In this document: piece by piece, positions 5,681-14,154 of the stretch
How positions within the stretch are numbered: position 1 is the stretch's first letter
How the letters are laid out: every line of letters starts with the position of its first letter
Origin: a virus
Length of the DNA stretch: 26,924 bases
Strand: one strand, 5' to 3'
Virus record (IMG/VR): IMGVR_UViG_3300000117_000189
Span: 1-26,924 of that record
The notes under the pieces: generated by a model
What the model saw: only the letters and a program-made list of their open reading frames with translations
What the model was told of the DNA's origin: nothing
Databases searched by the model: none
Translations under genes and position numbers: made by a program

Positions 5681-6020
5681 CCATTCTTTGTCGAACTAAA
5701 TCAAGCTCTTTTTCCAAATACTTGAGCCGCTCAAATTGTTGATGGTCTGAAGTGATTGGTTTATCTTGCATTTCTACCAAATGGTCCAGGTCTGCTTTTG
5801 CTTGTTCTGCAAATTTCTCAAGATGCATCATTCGTGCGGATAAGTCTCCGAGCAATGTTGATTCATGCTGAACAGAAGTCATTTGCATTTCCATGGAACT
5901 CATTCTGTTAGTGAGTTCACTCCAACACCAAATTGCGGAACCTGTAATTGCAATTACTTTCGCAACAAAAGTAAGGTTCGCTTTAACTTGCGTATTTTCG
6001 CCCAACTCGGGCACGCTCAT
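5661..6020 (-). CDS. Membrane-anchored coiled-coil protein (spanin- or holin-like)
   Basis: The 119-residue protein has one N-terminal membrane span (about 16-35, LTFVAKVIAITGSAIWCW) followed by a long polar helical region (40-115) with coiled-coil spacing. This topology, a short inner-membrane anchor with a long helix, fits an i-spanin or a phage lysis accessory. No partner lipoprotein gene was found. It opens the group of five consecutive membrane-protein genes at the end of the late operon. The role is inferred from topology and position. Confidence 0.55.
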   Translation of the reverse strand: MSVPELGENTQVKANLTFVAKVIAITGSAIWCWSELTNRMSSMEMQMTSVQHESTLLGDLSARMMHLEKFAEQAKADLDHLVEMQDKPITSDHQQFERLKYLEKELDLVRQRMDATLPK

Positions 6021-6021
6021 T

Positions 6022-6357
6022 TTAGGTAATGGTCAAGCTTGAGGAAGTCACGACATCAGAATCACCAACTGCATTGGAGGCAGAAACGCCATAGTAGTAG
6101 GTTCCTGCTGTTTGCTCGTCGTAGGTGATGGTGAAGGTTTCTCCTGTAGTAGCCGAGCTTCCTGTGTTTGTGCTTGTAAGTTGAATGCTTGGTGCTGATC
6201 CTGTGGTATATTCAGCAACTGACCAAGAGCCTGAAACAAGTTCAATTTTTGCAATTTGAGTAGAACTTGAATCCAAAGGCGTTGAGGTTCCTTTGTAAAT
6301 TTTGAACTCGGTTTCGTTGTCCGCGTTGTCCTGAAATGATATTTGTACTATTGCCAT
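6022..6357 (-). CDS. Fibronectin type III-like single-domain protein
   Basis: The 111 residues look like a fibronectin type III domain from its second strand on: FQDNADNETEFKIYKG near the start and TYYYGVSASNAVGDSDVVTS at the end, the family's classic F/G-strand ending. The usual first strand (a PxxPTNLTAT-type peptide) is missing. A matching peptide forms the very end of the upstream fibre protein, in the same frame but with three stops between. It could be a separate virion-decorating domain or the product of gene fission. Likely tail-associated and binding to carbohydrate or host surface (inference). Confidence 0.65.
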   Translation of the reverse strand: MAIVQISFQDNADNETEFKIYKGTSTPLDSSSTQIAKIELVSGSWSVAEYTTGSAPSIQLTSTNTGSSATTGETFTITYDEQTAGTYYYGVSASNAVGDSDVVTSSSLTIT

Positions 6358-6396
6358 ATTCGCATTCGATTAAATTTGTTAGTTTGTGTCAAGTTT

Positions 6397-8466
6397 TTAT
6401 ATTGTTGCCGAAACATTTGTTGGTCGGTTTGGTCTTGTTTCGCAACTTGACCCGCTCGTCAATTGAGTTGCAAAAGATTCATTGAAAGGATTCAAATTTG
6501 CTGAACCTGTCCCGCTCGGCGTTATATCTTTAAGGATTCCTGCTTCCGCTAAAAGTTCAGCTTGTGAGTAGTTTTGAGGGTTTAAGGTATTCATGTAAAG
6601 CGGATGAGTTGAAGCAAACGACCAACGAATGCCGTCTTGAATATTTGCGTATTCGTTCCCATTTGAGTCAAGTCTATAAGATTTAAAAAGATAGATTTCG
6701 TCAGTCGTTAAAGTGCAGTCGGAGTTTAAAATTTTCTTGTACCAATAACCGAGATAAAGTGCAAACTCTCCTTGTTCTTGATTGCTAAAAACATAATTTA
6801 AAGAGCTGTCTTGGATTGCTGTATCCAAGGTTCTTTGTTGGTAAGCTCCATTTAACGAAGTCACATCTGTAATTCCTGAAACTTGAAGGTCCGCTTCCTC
6901 TACTGCTCTTGCTTGTAAATCAAGATCATATTGGTACAGGTCTACAAATTCCCACTTGATTCCGCGATCAATTTCGTACGCCCATCCCCATGAACCTGTA
7001 TTTTGATTTGCTCCTGTGGTATATGGTGTGACTCTAGGGAATGCAGGGTCTTCGACTCTTATAGGATAGCTGTTAGGCGAAATGCCTATTGTTCGCAGAA
7101 TCGATCCTGCAGGATAGAATTTCGGGTCGTCACCTCGTAAATAATATTGTTGTAATAAAATAATTGTTTCACCATATCCATTGAACTGCGTGACATCAAA
7201 AAACGGATCTAGGTTATATGAAACCTCGACCGCATTCACAAGGCTCGGAGGCAATGCAAATTTTTCCGCAGTAACTAAGCTTGGAACATCGGGCAGGCTG
7301 ACATTTGTCGGCAAGAATTTAATTGACCCTAAAGTGCCTGGAATTGTCGTTTCGTAAAAGCTGAAATTTTCTTCAGTAAAGCCAATACCTGAAGTCTGAT
7401 AAATGCTTTGATTTGTGTTCCTGAAATATAAGTTCCACGAAATTGTTGTTGCTGTTACAGCAGAAGCATAGATACGCTCAATTCCTCCTGTTGCGTGAGT
7501 CTGACAATTTGAACCTGAACATTCATAGACAGGGGCATTATTCTCAAGGGTCGATCCATCCCACACAAATGTTTTGTCATTCAATACTGCAAAATCTTGC
7601 GTCCCTTCAAATACATAAGCCTGCGGGACATGAACTTGAGTTCCGTTCCATGTCCAGGGCAAAAGATAATCGCTGAAAATTGTTCCTGTTGGTGCATTTG
7701 GGGAGGATGTTATTGTCAAATGTGATGGAAGATTTGACAGCCTTCCAACGCTCAAATTGCTTGGCTCAAGTGGATTAGTTAAAGCACTTAAATTTGAAGG
7801 GCTTGCAGGAGAATTATCAACAGAAATATTTGAAGGGTTGGCAGGAATTGTGCCTTGCAGTTCAACAACAACGATTCCGCTTGGTGCTGTTGGTCTTGCT
7901 AGTGCCGTCAAGTTTGTTGGTGCTTCAGGACTTCCACCCAAAAGAATATTTGAAGGGCTCTGTGGCGTTGTTTCAGCATCAACAAAACTTGGAGCGGTTG
8001 GAGCTAATACTTCTGAAACATTGACAAGACTCGGCTCGAGTGGATCGAGCAAAGTTATTTCCTGGAAAGTGCTGAATCGATTTCGTAAATTAATTGACCC
8101 TTGAAAAATTGTTTTTGTTGTTCCGTTTTTTACATCTTGAATCTCCACAATTGCTTTTCGTTCCTCGACTCCATCAAGGAAGGTTTGCAATTCTGATGTT
8201 TGGAAATCAACAAGAGAAGAAAAGCTCAAGCCGTTATAATTTAAAGTCTGCAATGAAATCAAATTTGTTGTGCCATCCGTAATCAAAAATTGTATCGAGT
8301 GCTGTTCTCGGTCTGCTAAAAGCTCGCCAAGTTCATTGACCAAGTGAATATCAAGCTTTACAACATCGCCAAAAAATACAGGATCAATCGCTTTTTGCCC
8401 AGTAGTTAAATAACCATTACGAAGGCTTGATGATGGATTTGCATCTTTGTCAATGTAAAGTTTCAT
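6397..8466 (-). CDS. Large tail fibre/receptor-binding protein with 12-residue repeats
   Basis: The 689-residue protein has a beta-rich N-terminal domain (1-135) resembling its upstream neighbour and the baseplate-attachment domain of BppU-type proteins. A Pro-Ser-Asn repeat stalk follows (about 141-268), then a large C-terminal region (270-680) with WTWNGTQVHVPQAYVF and a few scattered Cys (for example ECSGSNCQ, 316-322). It ends in RPNRPTNVSATI, like the first strand of a fibronectin type III domain. Location after the tape measure and domain plan suggest the host-recognition fibre. Its start overlaps the upstream stop as ATGA. The exact receptor is unknown. Confidence 0.65.
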   Translation of the reverse strand: MKLYIDKDANPSSSLRNGYLTTGQKAIDPVFFGDVVKLDIHLVNELGELLADREQHSIQFLITDGTTNLISLQTLNYNGLSFSSLVDFQTSELQTFLDGVEERKAIVEIQDVKNGTTKTIFQGSINLRNRFSTFQEITLLDPLEPSLVNVSEVLAPTAPSFVDAETTPQSPSNILLGGSPEAPTNLTALARPTAPSGIVVVELQGTIPANPSNISVDNSPASPSNLSALTNPLEPSNLSVGRLSNLPSHLTITSSPNAPTGTIFSDYLLPWTWNGTQVHVPQAYVFEGTQDFAVLNDKTFVWDGSTLENNAPVYECSGSNCQTHATGGIERIYASAVTATTISWNLYFRNTNQSIYQTSGIGFTEENFSFYETTIPGTLGSIKFLPTNVSLPDVPSLVTAEKFALPPSLVNAVEVSYNLDPFFDVTQFNGYGETIILLQQYYLRGDDPKFYPAGSILRTIGISPNSYPIRVEDPAFPRVTPYTTGANQNTGSWGWAYEIDRGIKWEFVDLYQYDLDLQARAVEEADLQVSGITDVTSLNGAYQQRTLDTAIQDSSLNYVFSNQEQGEFALYLGYWYKKILNSDCTLTTDEIYLFKSYRLDSNGNEYANIQDGIRWSFASTHPLYMNTLNPQNYSQAELLAEAGILKDITPSGTGSANLNPFNESFATQLTSGSSCETRPNRPTNVSATI
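7663..8046 (-). repeat. Tandem 12-residue PxxPSN repeats in the fibre protein
   Basis: About nine imperfect units, for example PQSPSNILLGGS, PEAPTNLTALAR and PASPSNLSALTN. They form a stalk-like stretch between the attachment domain and the C-terminal region, and share the consensus of the repeats in the neck fusion gene at 16261-16734. Confidence 0.75.
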
Positions 8467-8909
8467 ATTACTTGTGCGGTCACGGCGGTTGGATAACTTG
8501 GTAAGAGTGGACTCGAAATGTAACTATCAAGCAACCGAATTGGTGCTTGAAGCAAGACTTCACTTTCCAAAGATGCCTCAAATGAAACCTCAAGGGCTAA
8601 ATTTCCGCTTGCTTGCATGACTTCATTTCTAGCCAAATCCAAAACAAAAGAATATGTTCCGTTATCTTCTGCTCTCTGTTGTGCCTGTGTAAATAATTGC
8701 CTTGTTGATATGATGCCCACACTCATTTTGATGCGTGCATCGGGTCGGCTTAAAATTGCAGGCTTCGTTCCTTCTTTATTATAAAGGGTTACATCAATAT
8801 TGACTTGATCGCCTTTTACAAATTCAAAGTTGCTCGGGATCCTTCTTTGAGAGTTTGCTTCAATCAATGAATCTGTTGCGATTGCGTCCGTGTTGATATT
8901 AATGTTCAT
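8463..8909 (-). CDS. Baseplate/fibre attachment protein (BppU-like), paralogue of next gene
   Basis: 148 residues, beta-rich. The segment FVKGDQVNIDVTLYNKEGTK (30-49) lines up with FFGDVVKLDIHLVNELGE in the downstream fibre protein, and the LLQAPIRLLDSY segment matches its IFQGSINLRNRF. The two N-terminal domains therefore look like duplicates. It probably sits at the tail tip as a structural adaptor that holds the fibre. It overlaps the fibre gene by ATGA. The BppU comparison is from pattern only. Confidence 0.55.
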   Translation of the reverse strand: MNININTDAIATDSLIEANSQRRIPSNFEFVKGDQVNIDVTLYNKEGTKPAILSRPDARIKMSVGIISTRQLFTQAQQRAEDNGTYSFVLDLARNEVMQASGNLALEVSFEASLESEVLLQAPIRLLDSYISSPLLPSYPTAVTAQVI

Positions 8910-9082
8910 TTCTTATAAGGGAATTTTTTGTTTAGCATTTCTTGCCGTTTCTTGCAACCCCCGCATTGAGGTATCCCAAAAAAGTCGGTTGCTTTTTTTA
9001 TTGTATCGCCGAACCCTCTTGAAACTTCTTCTTGAGCTTTTTTCCTTTCTTCTAAAACAATCTTTTTTTGTTCTTCGTTCAT
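8906..9082 (-). CDS. Small CGGC-motif protein, 58 residues
   Basis: Starts MNEEQKKIVLEERKKAQEEV, then has a charged helix and ends IPQCGGCKKRQEMLNKKFPY plus KK. The CGGC pair followed by KKRQEMLN is a pattern seen in small phage proteins next to tail genes; two cysteines suit a metal site or disulfide. The start at 9082 is chosen because it makes an ATGA overlap with the upstream stop. An upstream ATG at 9190 would give an Arg/Cys-rich extension lying wholly inside another gene. Function unknown. Confidence 0.65.
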   Translation of the reverse strand: MNEEQKKIVLEERKKAQEEVSRGFGDTIKKATDFFGIPQCGGCKKRQEMLNKKFPYKK

Positions 9083-9864
9083 GAGTTTGTGACAATATAA
9101 AGGGCAAGTGATGCTGTTCCTGCAAAACTTGTGTCGGCAAAAACATATCCTGCAATAATTCCACCTAAGTCGGTGTCTCCGCATTCGCATTCATTTGCAT
9201 TTCCTCCGCTTTGCAGTCTGCCACCTAATTGCCTTCTCAATAATATTCTAGCGGTTGAACCAAGACCGCCATCTGTTCCGCTATTTGTTACAGCACCATT
9301 TGTATCAAACTCGCTCCATACTCTTCTCGTGGATGCATAAAACTCGCCACAATTTTCTATGGCATATCCAATCCTTGAAGTTTCTCCAATGAATCTGTTG
9401 AAGTAAATATAATCTTGGCAATAAGATCTTTTACAAGGTTTTCCTGCTCGAGCTATTCCATCGTTTGAAGGATCCCAAAAAGTGTCGTTTTCATGTTTGA
9501 AATCCGAATAAGTTTCTTCAGAATGTAAATAGTATTTTGTGTTTGGATATGGGTCTGCTTGACTTCCTACCCAATTTGAAGCCGTTGCAATAACTTGAGA
9601 AAAAGTATGAGTTCCGAAGTTTGCAGACCCTAGCCACCAGGTGCTGACTTGAATGCTTGAAGGAACGCTGACTTGACAGCATGGCAAATTATAAGAAACA
9701 GGCAACGGCTGTCCTGTGTCACAATCAATGACTTGGTTGTCAGGTCTTGGACAGGAACCATTATCGAAACAAGGTTCTTGTTCGCACTCGCATGGATCTC
9801 CCTCGCAATTGTCGCAACAATTACCCCGCTCTTGATCGACTCTCCTTGTGAAAAATGTTGTCAT
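9079..9864 (-). CDS. Cysteine-rich distal tail protein (hypothetical)
   Basis: A 261-residue protein with 15 cysteines. Ten lie in residues 16-63, in tight patterns such as CCDNC, CECEQEPC and a CC pair at 62-63; the rest are at 144, 149, 172, 226 and 228. The remainder is aromatic- and Gly/Thr-rich like a tail-tip or fibre protein. So many cysteines in a phage virion protein suggest a disulfide knot or a metal-binding head. Its start shares TAATG with the upstream stop. Family not recognised. Confidence 0.6.
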   Translation of the reverse strand: MTTFFTRRVDQERGNCCDNCEGDPCECEQEPCFDNGSCPRPDNQVIDCDTGQPLPVSYNLPCCQVSVPSSIQVSTWWLGSANFGTHTFSQVIATASNWVGSQADPYPNTKYYLHSEETYSDFKHENDTFWDPSNDGIARAGKPCKRSYCQDYIYFNRFIGETSRIGYAIENCGEFYASTRRVWSEFDTNGAVTNSGTDGGLGSTARILLRRQLGGRLQSGGNANECECGDTDLGGIIAGYVFADTSFAGTASLALYIVTNS

Positions 9865-10217
9865 TAGATTAAAAGCACTTCGATAAATTCGTTATTGCCG
9901 TCTGCTAAATCTTCTTCGTCAGGAATTATGAGAAATTCCCTTTCCTTGATGATTCCTTCCTCACAAAGCTCGATCTTTTTTTTCATCAAAGTTTGTGTTG
10001 GTATTTCCGCAATTTTATCGTCAAATGATTCTTGTTTTTTTTCTTCTGAAGGTTGAGGAATCTTTATTGTAATTGTTTGAGTTCCTCGTACAATTTCCAA
10101 GTTGTCTCCATATTCAATCTCTAAGCTTTGCAATATATTGATTGCATCAATAAGCTCATTTGCTTTTTCTGTATGAAGCAAAGTCGGAGATCCACCTTTG
10201 ACAACTTTGGCAATCAT
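9864..10217 (-). CDS. Small tail-tip-associated hypothetical protein
   Basis: 117 residues. The N-terminus HTEKANELIDAINILQSLEI (16-35) is a helix of the type found at the start of small trimeric tail proteins. A beta segment follows (NLEIVRGTQTITIKIPQP), then a long acidic tail. It probably belongs to the tail-tip assembly given its neighbours. Overlaps the upstream gene by ATGA and abuts the next as TAATG. No specific family named. Confidence 0.6.
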   Translation of the reverse strand: MIAKVVKGGSPTLLHTEKANELIDAINILQSLEIEYGDNLEIVRGTQTITIKIPQPSEEKKQESFDDKIAEIPTQTLMKKKIELCEEGIIKEREFLIIPDEEDLADGNNEFIEVLLI

Positions 10218-11377
10218 CTAAACTCGCAACGAAATCTTTTCACTAAATAAAGATCTCCAAATAGTTGGGTTCTTGTTTCAGGGAATGGAACCATTTCTTT
10301 CCTTCCGATCTTTGCTTTGTAATCGTCAAATGTTGGATTTGTCAAAGTAGAAACATAGTTGACCTTGACCACGCCAATGCCAAACTTTGCAATCATTTCT
10401 GACATGTCTGTTCCAATATATCTTACGAAGTCGGGAGTAATTATATATTTAACATAGGCGCTAAAATTTGCAGGCTCCAAATATCCGTTTCTGCCGTAAG
10501 TTCCTAAAGCTTCTTTTGTAAGATCAGGTGACAAATCAGTTTTTAATTGTATGCCTTTTTCGTTTTTCCAATTTTCAGAGGTCACTTTGTTTTCTTCAGA
10601 ATATTGTTCAAGCTTGATTGAAAGCTGTTTTTCTAAATCTAAAAAGACTTGAAATTTTTCTCTTAATGGATTGTAGGCTGAATAAGGCATCGGTTCTCCG
10701 AATTTGTATTTCGCATCACGCCTTTCTAGTTCTGCTTTCATCCTTGCTAAAAGCTCGGGGCTAATATTTGGGTTGTCTTTTGGCACTTCGTGATCAGGCA
10801 AATCTCCAATTTCTCCACTTGTTGAACCCTTCGAAGTTGAGTTTGTTTCAATTGTTTCAGTCACTTCAACAGGAACCAATAAGCTGAAGGCTTCTCGCAA
10901 TGTCATGTCTTTTCCGCCTCTATATTCTGAAAGCGTTCTCGGTTCTCTTTCCTCATAACCGCCAAGAACCGTTCTCTCTATTCCGTTGATTCGTCTTGTA
11001 ACAAGTCGCCTGAAGGGTTTCCAATCAAGTCGGTAGTGTTCTTTATAAACGAAGTGGTCGGCTTTGAATGCAGGGAATGAAACCGATTCGTTTTGCTCCG
11101 TAACTTTTTTATAGTTGTTGAAATTAAAAGCGTAAATGTTTGTAAATCTAATTAAACCACCTTTCAGAGTCCTAACATTTGTTTGTTGTGCAAGATGACC
11201 GCCTCCATTATTTGGCAAAGTGGAACCCAAAACAGGGTCTGTGAAATATTCAGCACGAACTACAAAATCTTGATGTAGTAGATAAATATCATAGTTGTCA
11301 GGAATTGGGTAAGTGTACTTAGCAGTTCCAACCATCAATGGTTGCGTAAGTCCGTTTGGCGAATCGTAAGTAATCAT
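10214..11377 (-). CDS. Distal tail / baseplate protein candidate, 387 residues
   Basis: Not recognised with certainty. It follows the tape measure gene directly, where lambda-like phages place distal tail and hub proteins. The N-terminal half is beta-rich and aromatic (YDIYLLHQDFVVRAEYF, FTNIYAFNFNNYKK). The middle (about 175-215) is a low-complexity Thr/Ser/Gly linker, and the C-terminal part is mixed alpha/beta. A structural tail-tip role is inferred from position. No hydrolase motif was seen. Confidence 0.6.
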   Translation of the reverse strand: MITYDSPNGLTQPLMVGTAKYTYPIPDNYDIYLLHQDFVVRAEYFTDPVLGSTLPNNGGGHLAQQTNVRTLKGGLIRFTNIYAFNFNNYKKVTEQNESVSFPAFKADHFVYKEHYRLDWKPFRRLVTRRINGIERTVLGGYEEREPRTLSEYRGGKDMTLREAFSLLVPVEVTETIETNSTSKGSTSGEIGDLPDHEVPKDNPNISPELLARMKAELERRDAKYKFGEPMPYSAYNPLREKFQVFLDLEKQLSIKLEQYSEENKVTSENWKNEKGIQLKTDLSPDLTKEALGTYGRNGYLEPANFSAYVKYIITPDFVRYIGTDMSEMIAKFGIGVVKVNYVSTLTNPTFDDYKAKIGRKEMVPFPETRTQLFGDLYLVKRFRCEFR

Positions 11378-11383
11378 GATTTT

Positions 11384-14119
11384 TTATTGGTTAACAAATT
11401 TACCTTTTAGCGTTTCATCAATGCTTTCCAAAGTTTCTTGCTGTAATTCACTTTCCACTTTTATGACAGGAGAAAACTGACCCATTGAAGGCAAAGAAGG
11501 CGGGGCCACATTGACTTCAACTTTTGGCGGGGCCACATTGACTTTTAAATTTTCAGCAATGCGGTTTATTTTTTCGACGCTTGCTTCTGCTATTTTCTTC
11601 ATGGCTTCCGCATTTGCTTTTTGTTGCATTTCTCCTGCTTTCTTTACTCCTGCCTCTTGCTCTTTTCCAACTGCTTTAATCCGTGCTTCTTCTGCAAGAA
11701 TTTCTTTCAACCTGTCATTCAAAGCTTTCATCTGTGCCTTGTGCTGATCTTCAAGCTTTACCTTTTCGCCTGCAATTCCGTCAAGTGCTTCTTTGGCTTG
11801 GTCATCGATTACAAGTTTCATTTCTTGATTCTTCAATGCTTCAAGTCTTTTAAGTTCTCTTTGGCTCCAAGGGTCATCTTCGTCTTTAAGCTTTCTGATC
11901 TGTTCTTCCCATCGCAAAATCCTTCGTGCCGCGCGTATTCTTCTCCTGTCTGCCCTTGTTGTTTTTCTATCAATTTCTTTTTGGGCCCAAAGCATAACAT
12001 TGTCGGCTCTGATTCTTTCCGCTTGTGCATCCAATTCTTTTTGAGCGGCTTCCTTCAAAAGAAATGCTTTTTTCTCCACAAGTTCAATCCCTTTGGCTTC
12101 ATTCACTCCAAGCTTTTCGGCAATCTCTAAGGCTTGCTCCCTCATTTCAAGTTGCTTTTCTAATGCGTCTGCCAGGTCATTGTCCCCTTTTGCTCTAAGA
12201 TCCAGGACTGCAAGTTCATTTTCGATTGCTTTCTTGTTTTGTTTTCTTTGCTCTAAAAGTTCCTTTGCTCTTTGGATTTCCGCATCATCAAGCCCTGCTT
12301 TCTTTTCAGCTTTTGCATTGAGTTGACCCTCAATAAAGTCGATTTCTTTGCCAACTGCTAAACGATTTGAAACATGGTCCACGGCTTCTTGCAAAGATAT
12401 GTTTCCTTTTTCGTATAACCTTGTGACCATGTCCTCGAACTTGTGGCGTTCCCTTGTTTCATCTGCTAGTTTTTTGCCTCCTTTTTGCAAGGCTTCAAGC
12501 ATCTCTGTTTCTCTTTTAAGGTCGATTATATGTTGAGCCGTTCCATCAAATAAATGTTCCATCTGCACAAGTCTTGCGGTTTCTTCATCTGCAATCTTTT
12601 TTGCCAATTCTGCTTGTAGTTCTGCATTGTTTTTTAATCCTAATGCCACTTCAAGCTCTTGTGCTTGAATCTCGAGAAGGGCTTGTTTGCTTTTTTCTAG
12701 TTTTGTCGAATACTCAATGACTTTTAATTCACTATCACCTCGCTCTTTTACAAAATTAAGCATTGCTTCATAGTCTTCAACGGCTCGCTCTAGTTGCTTC
12801 TTATCCCATTGCATTCCGAAGCCTTGCAGTTTTTTTTGTTGTCCCAAAAGTTTTGCTTGTACCTCGACCGCATCTTCAAGTTGTTTCGTTAAAGGCAATT
12901 CTATGGTTGCTCCTGCTACTCCATTTAATTCCTTTTTTAGTTCTGCAACTTTGTTTTTTGCTTGTTCAACTTTTCCTTGTAATGCGGTGAAATTGTCTTG
13001 TAATTTTCCCACCGCAAGCTTTTCCATTTCTTTGATTTCTGCCGTTGTTTTACCAATTCTTTTTTGAAACAAATAAAGTGGTGCAAGGATTGCCGTTATT
13101 CCTGCAAGAAATAATACAAACGGATTTGCTAAAGCAACAGCATTCATGGAGGCTAAAGCTAATCGAAGTGCTTTTGTTGCTTTGGTGAAATCCCTCAATG
13201 CAACTGCCTTCATTGCCCCGAGGAACAATTTCATGGATCTTGCGTTACTGCCAATTACTAATCCAAGGCTTGATTGAGCAAGTGTCAAAGTTCCTGTTGC
13301 TACGCTCATTGCAAGAGTTTTTATTTTTCCTGCAAGTAGGATGCCTGTTAATACAACAATCTCGCTACCATAATCTTTGACAATTCCAATTGCACCTTGC
13401 AACAGCGAGTTTAATGTTTTGACTGCTCCTGAAATTGGTTTTGCTCCTGTGGCAAGCAATGTCTTAAAACTTCGTCCCATTTCTTCCAAAGCTCCTGAAG
13501 CATCTTGTAAAGCTTTGACATTGTCATTTCCTAGAATCACCCCGAGATCTTCCGCTTGTTTTCCAAATTTCTGCACATTTGCGGATCCATCTTTCATGAA
13601 TTGCAACATGGCTGAACCTGATCGCCCCATTAAATCCATTGCATTTTTTAATCTGATTGCAGGATCTTTTGTATTTTTTAACCCGTCCGAAACTTCCATT
13701 AAAATTTGCTCGGTACTTTTTAAAGCACCTGATGAATCTCGGATGGCAACCCCTAGTTGTGCAAATGTGTCAAGATATAGTTTAGAACCTATGTCTGCTT
13801 CTCCAATTGATCTTGATAGCTTTTCAAGAGCTTTGCTTGCCTGCTCAGAAGAAGAACCATTTTGCTCGGCGGCATATTGCATTTTTTGAAGAAATTCTGC
13901 CGTAACTCCGAGCCTCGAGGACAGGTCTCCAATTGATGCACCAAAGTCTATTGTGTCTTTGGTTGCTTTTACAAGAAGAGCACCACCTATAAGTCCTGCA
14001 AATTTTGATTTGAAGGTATCAGCAAATTTATTTGTTTGCGTCGATGCCTGTTGCAAGCCTTTCTGAAACCCTTTTGTATCGGCTCCAAATAAAACTTTAA
14101 CATGATTTGAAAATGCCAT
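11384..14119 (-). CDS. Tail tape measure protein
   Basis: 911 residues, the longest gene. The N-terminal part (1-230) is typical of tape measures, with SSRLGVTAEFLQKMQYAAEQ (68-87) and a MDLMGRSGSAML segment. Hydrophobic helices follow around 250-350 (IVVLTGILLAGKIK, FVLFLAGITAILAPLYLF), then a very long helical Lys/Glu/Gln-rich stretch to about 850. The C-terminus carries a short duplicated VNVAPP peptide. At about 0.15 nm per residue the tail would be near 137 nm, so a long non-contractile tail is expected. It sits in the lambda gene H position. Confidence 0.92.
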   Translation of the reverse strand: MAFSNHVKVLFGADTKGFQKGLQQASTQTNKFADTFKSKFAGLIGGALLVKATKDTIDFGASIGDLSSRLGVTAEFLQKMQYAAEQNGSSSEQASKALEKLSRSIGEADIGSKLYLDTFAQLGVAIRDSSGALKSTEQILMEVSDGLKNTKDPAIRLKNAMDLMGRSGSAMLQFMKDGSANVQKFGKQAEDLGVILGNDNVKALQDASGALEEMGRSFKTLLATGAKPISGAVKTLNSLLQGAIGIVKDYGSEIVVLTGILLAGKIKTLAMSVATGTLTLAQSSLGLVIGSNARSMKLFLGAMKAVALRDFTKATKALRLALASMNAVALANPFVLFLAGITAILAPLYLFQKRIGKTTAEIKEMEKLAVGKLQDNFTALQGKVEQAKNKVAELKKELNGVAGATIELPLTKQLEDAVEVQAKLLGQQKKLQGFGMQWDKKQLERAVEDYEAMLNFVKERGDSELKVIEYSTKLEKSKQALLEIQAQELEVALGLKNNAELQAELAKKIADEETARLVQMEHLFDGTAQHIIDLKRETEMLEALQKGGKKLADETRERHKFEDMVTRLYEKGNISLQEAVDHVSNRLAVGKEIDFIEGQLNAKAEKKAGLDDAEIQRAKELLEQRKQNKKAIENELAVLDLRAKGDNDLADALEKQLEMREQALEIAEKLGVNEAKGIELVEKKAFLLKEAAQKELDAQAERIRADNVMLWAQKEIDRKTTRADRRRIRAARRILRWEEQIRKLKDEDDPWSQRELKRLEALKNQEMKLVIDDQAKEALDGIAGEKVKLEDQHKAQMKALNDRLKEILAEEARIKAVGKEQEAGVKKAGEMQQKANAEAMKKIAEASVEKINRIAENLKVNVAPPKVEVNVAPPSLPSMGQFSPVIKVESELQQETLESIDETLKGKFVNQ

Positions 14120-14154
14120 TTCTTAAAAGTAGGCATTCAGCAAAATTAATCGAG

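Noticed and set aside
8906-9190. Longer 94-residue version of the CGGC protein
   Set aside because: The extra 36 residues are Arg/Cys-rich antisense-like sequence inside another gene; the ATG at 9082 gives an ATGA junction.
13377-13889. 170-codon plus-strand open frame
   Set aside because: Antisense to the tape measure gene, with no start signal and no recognisable protein.
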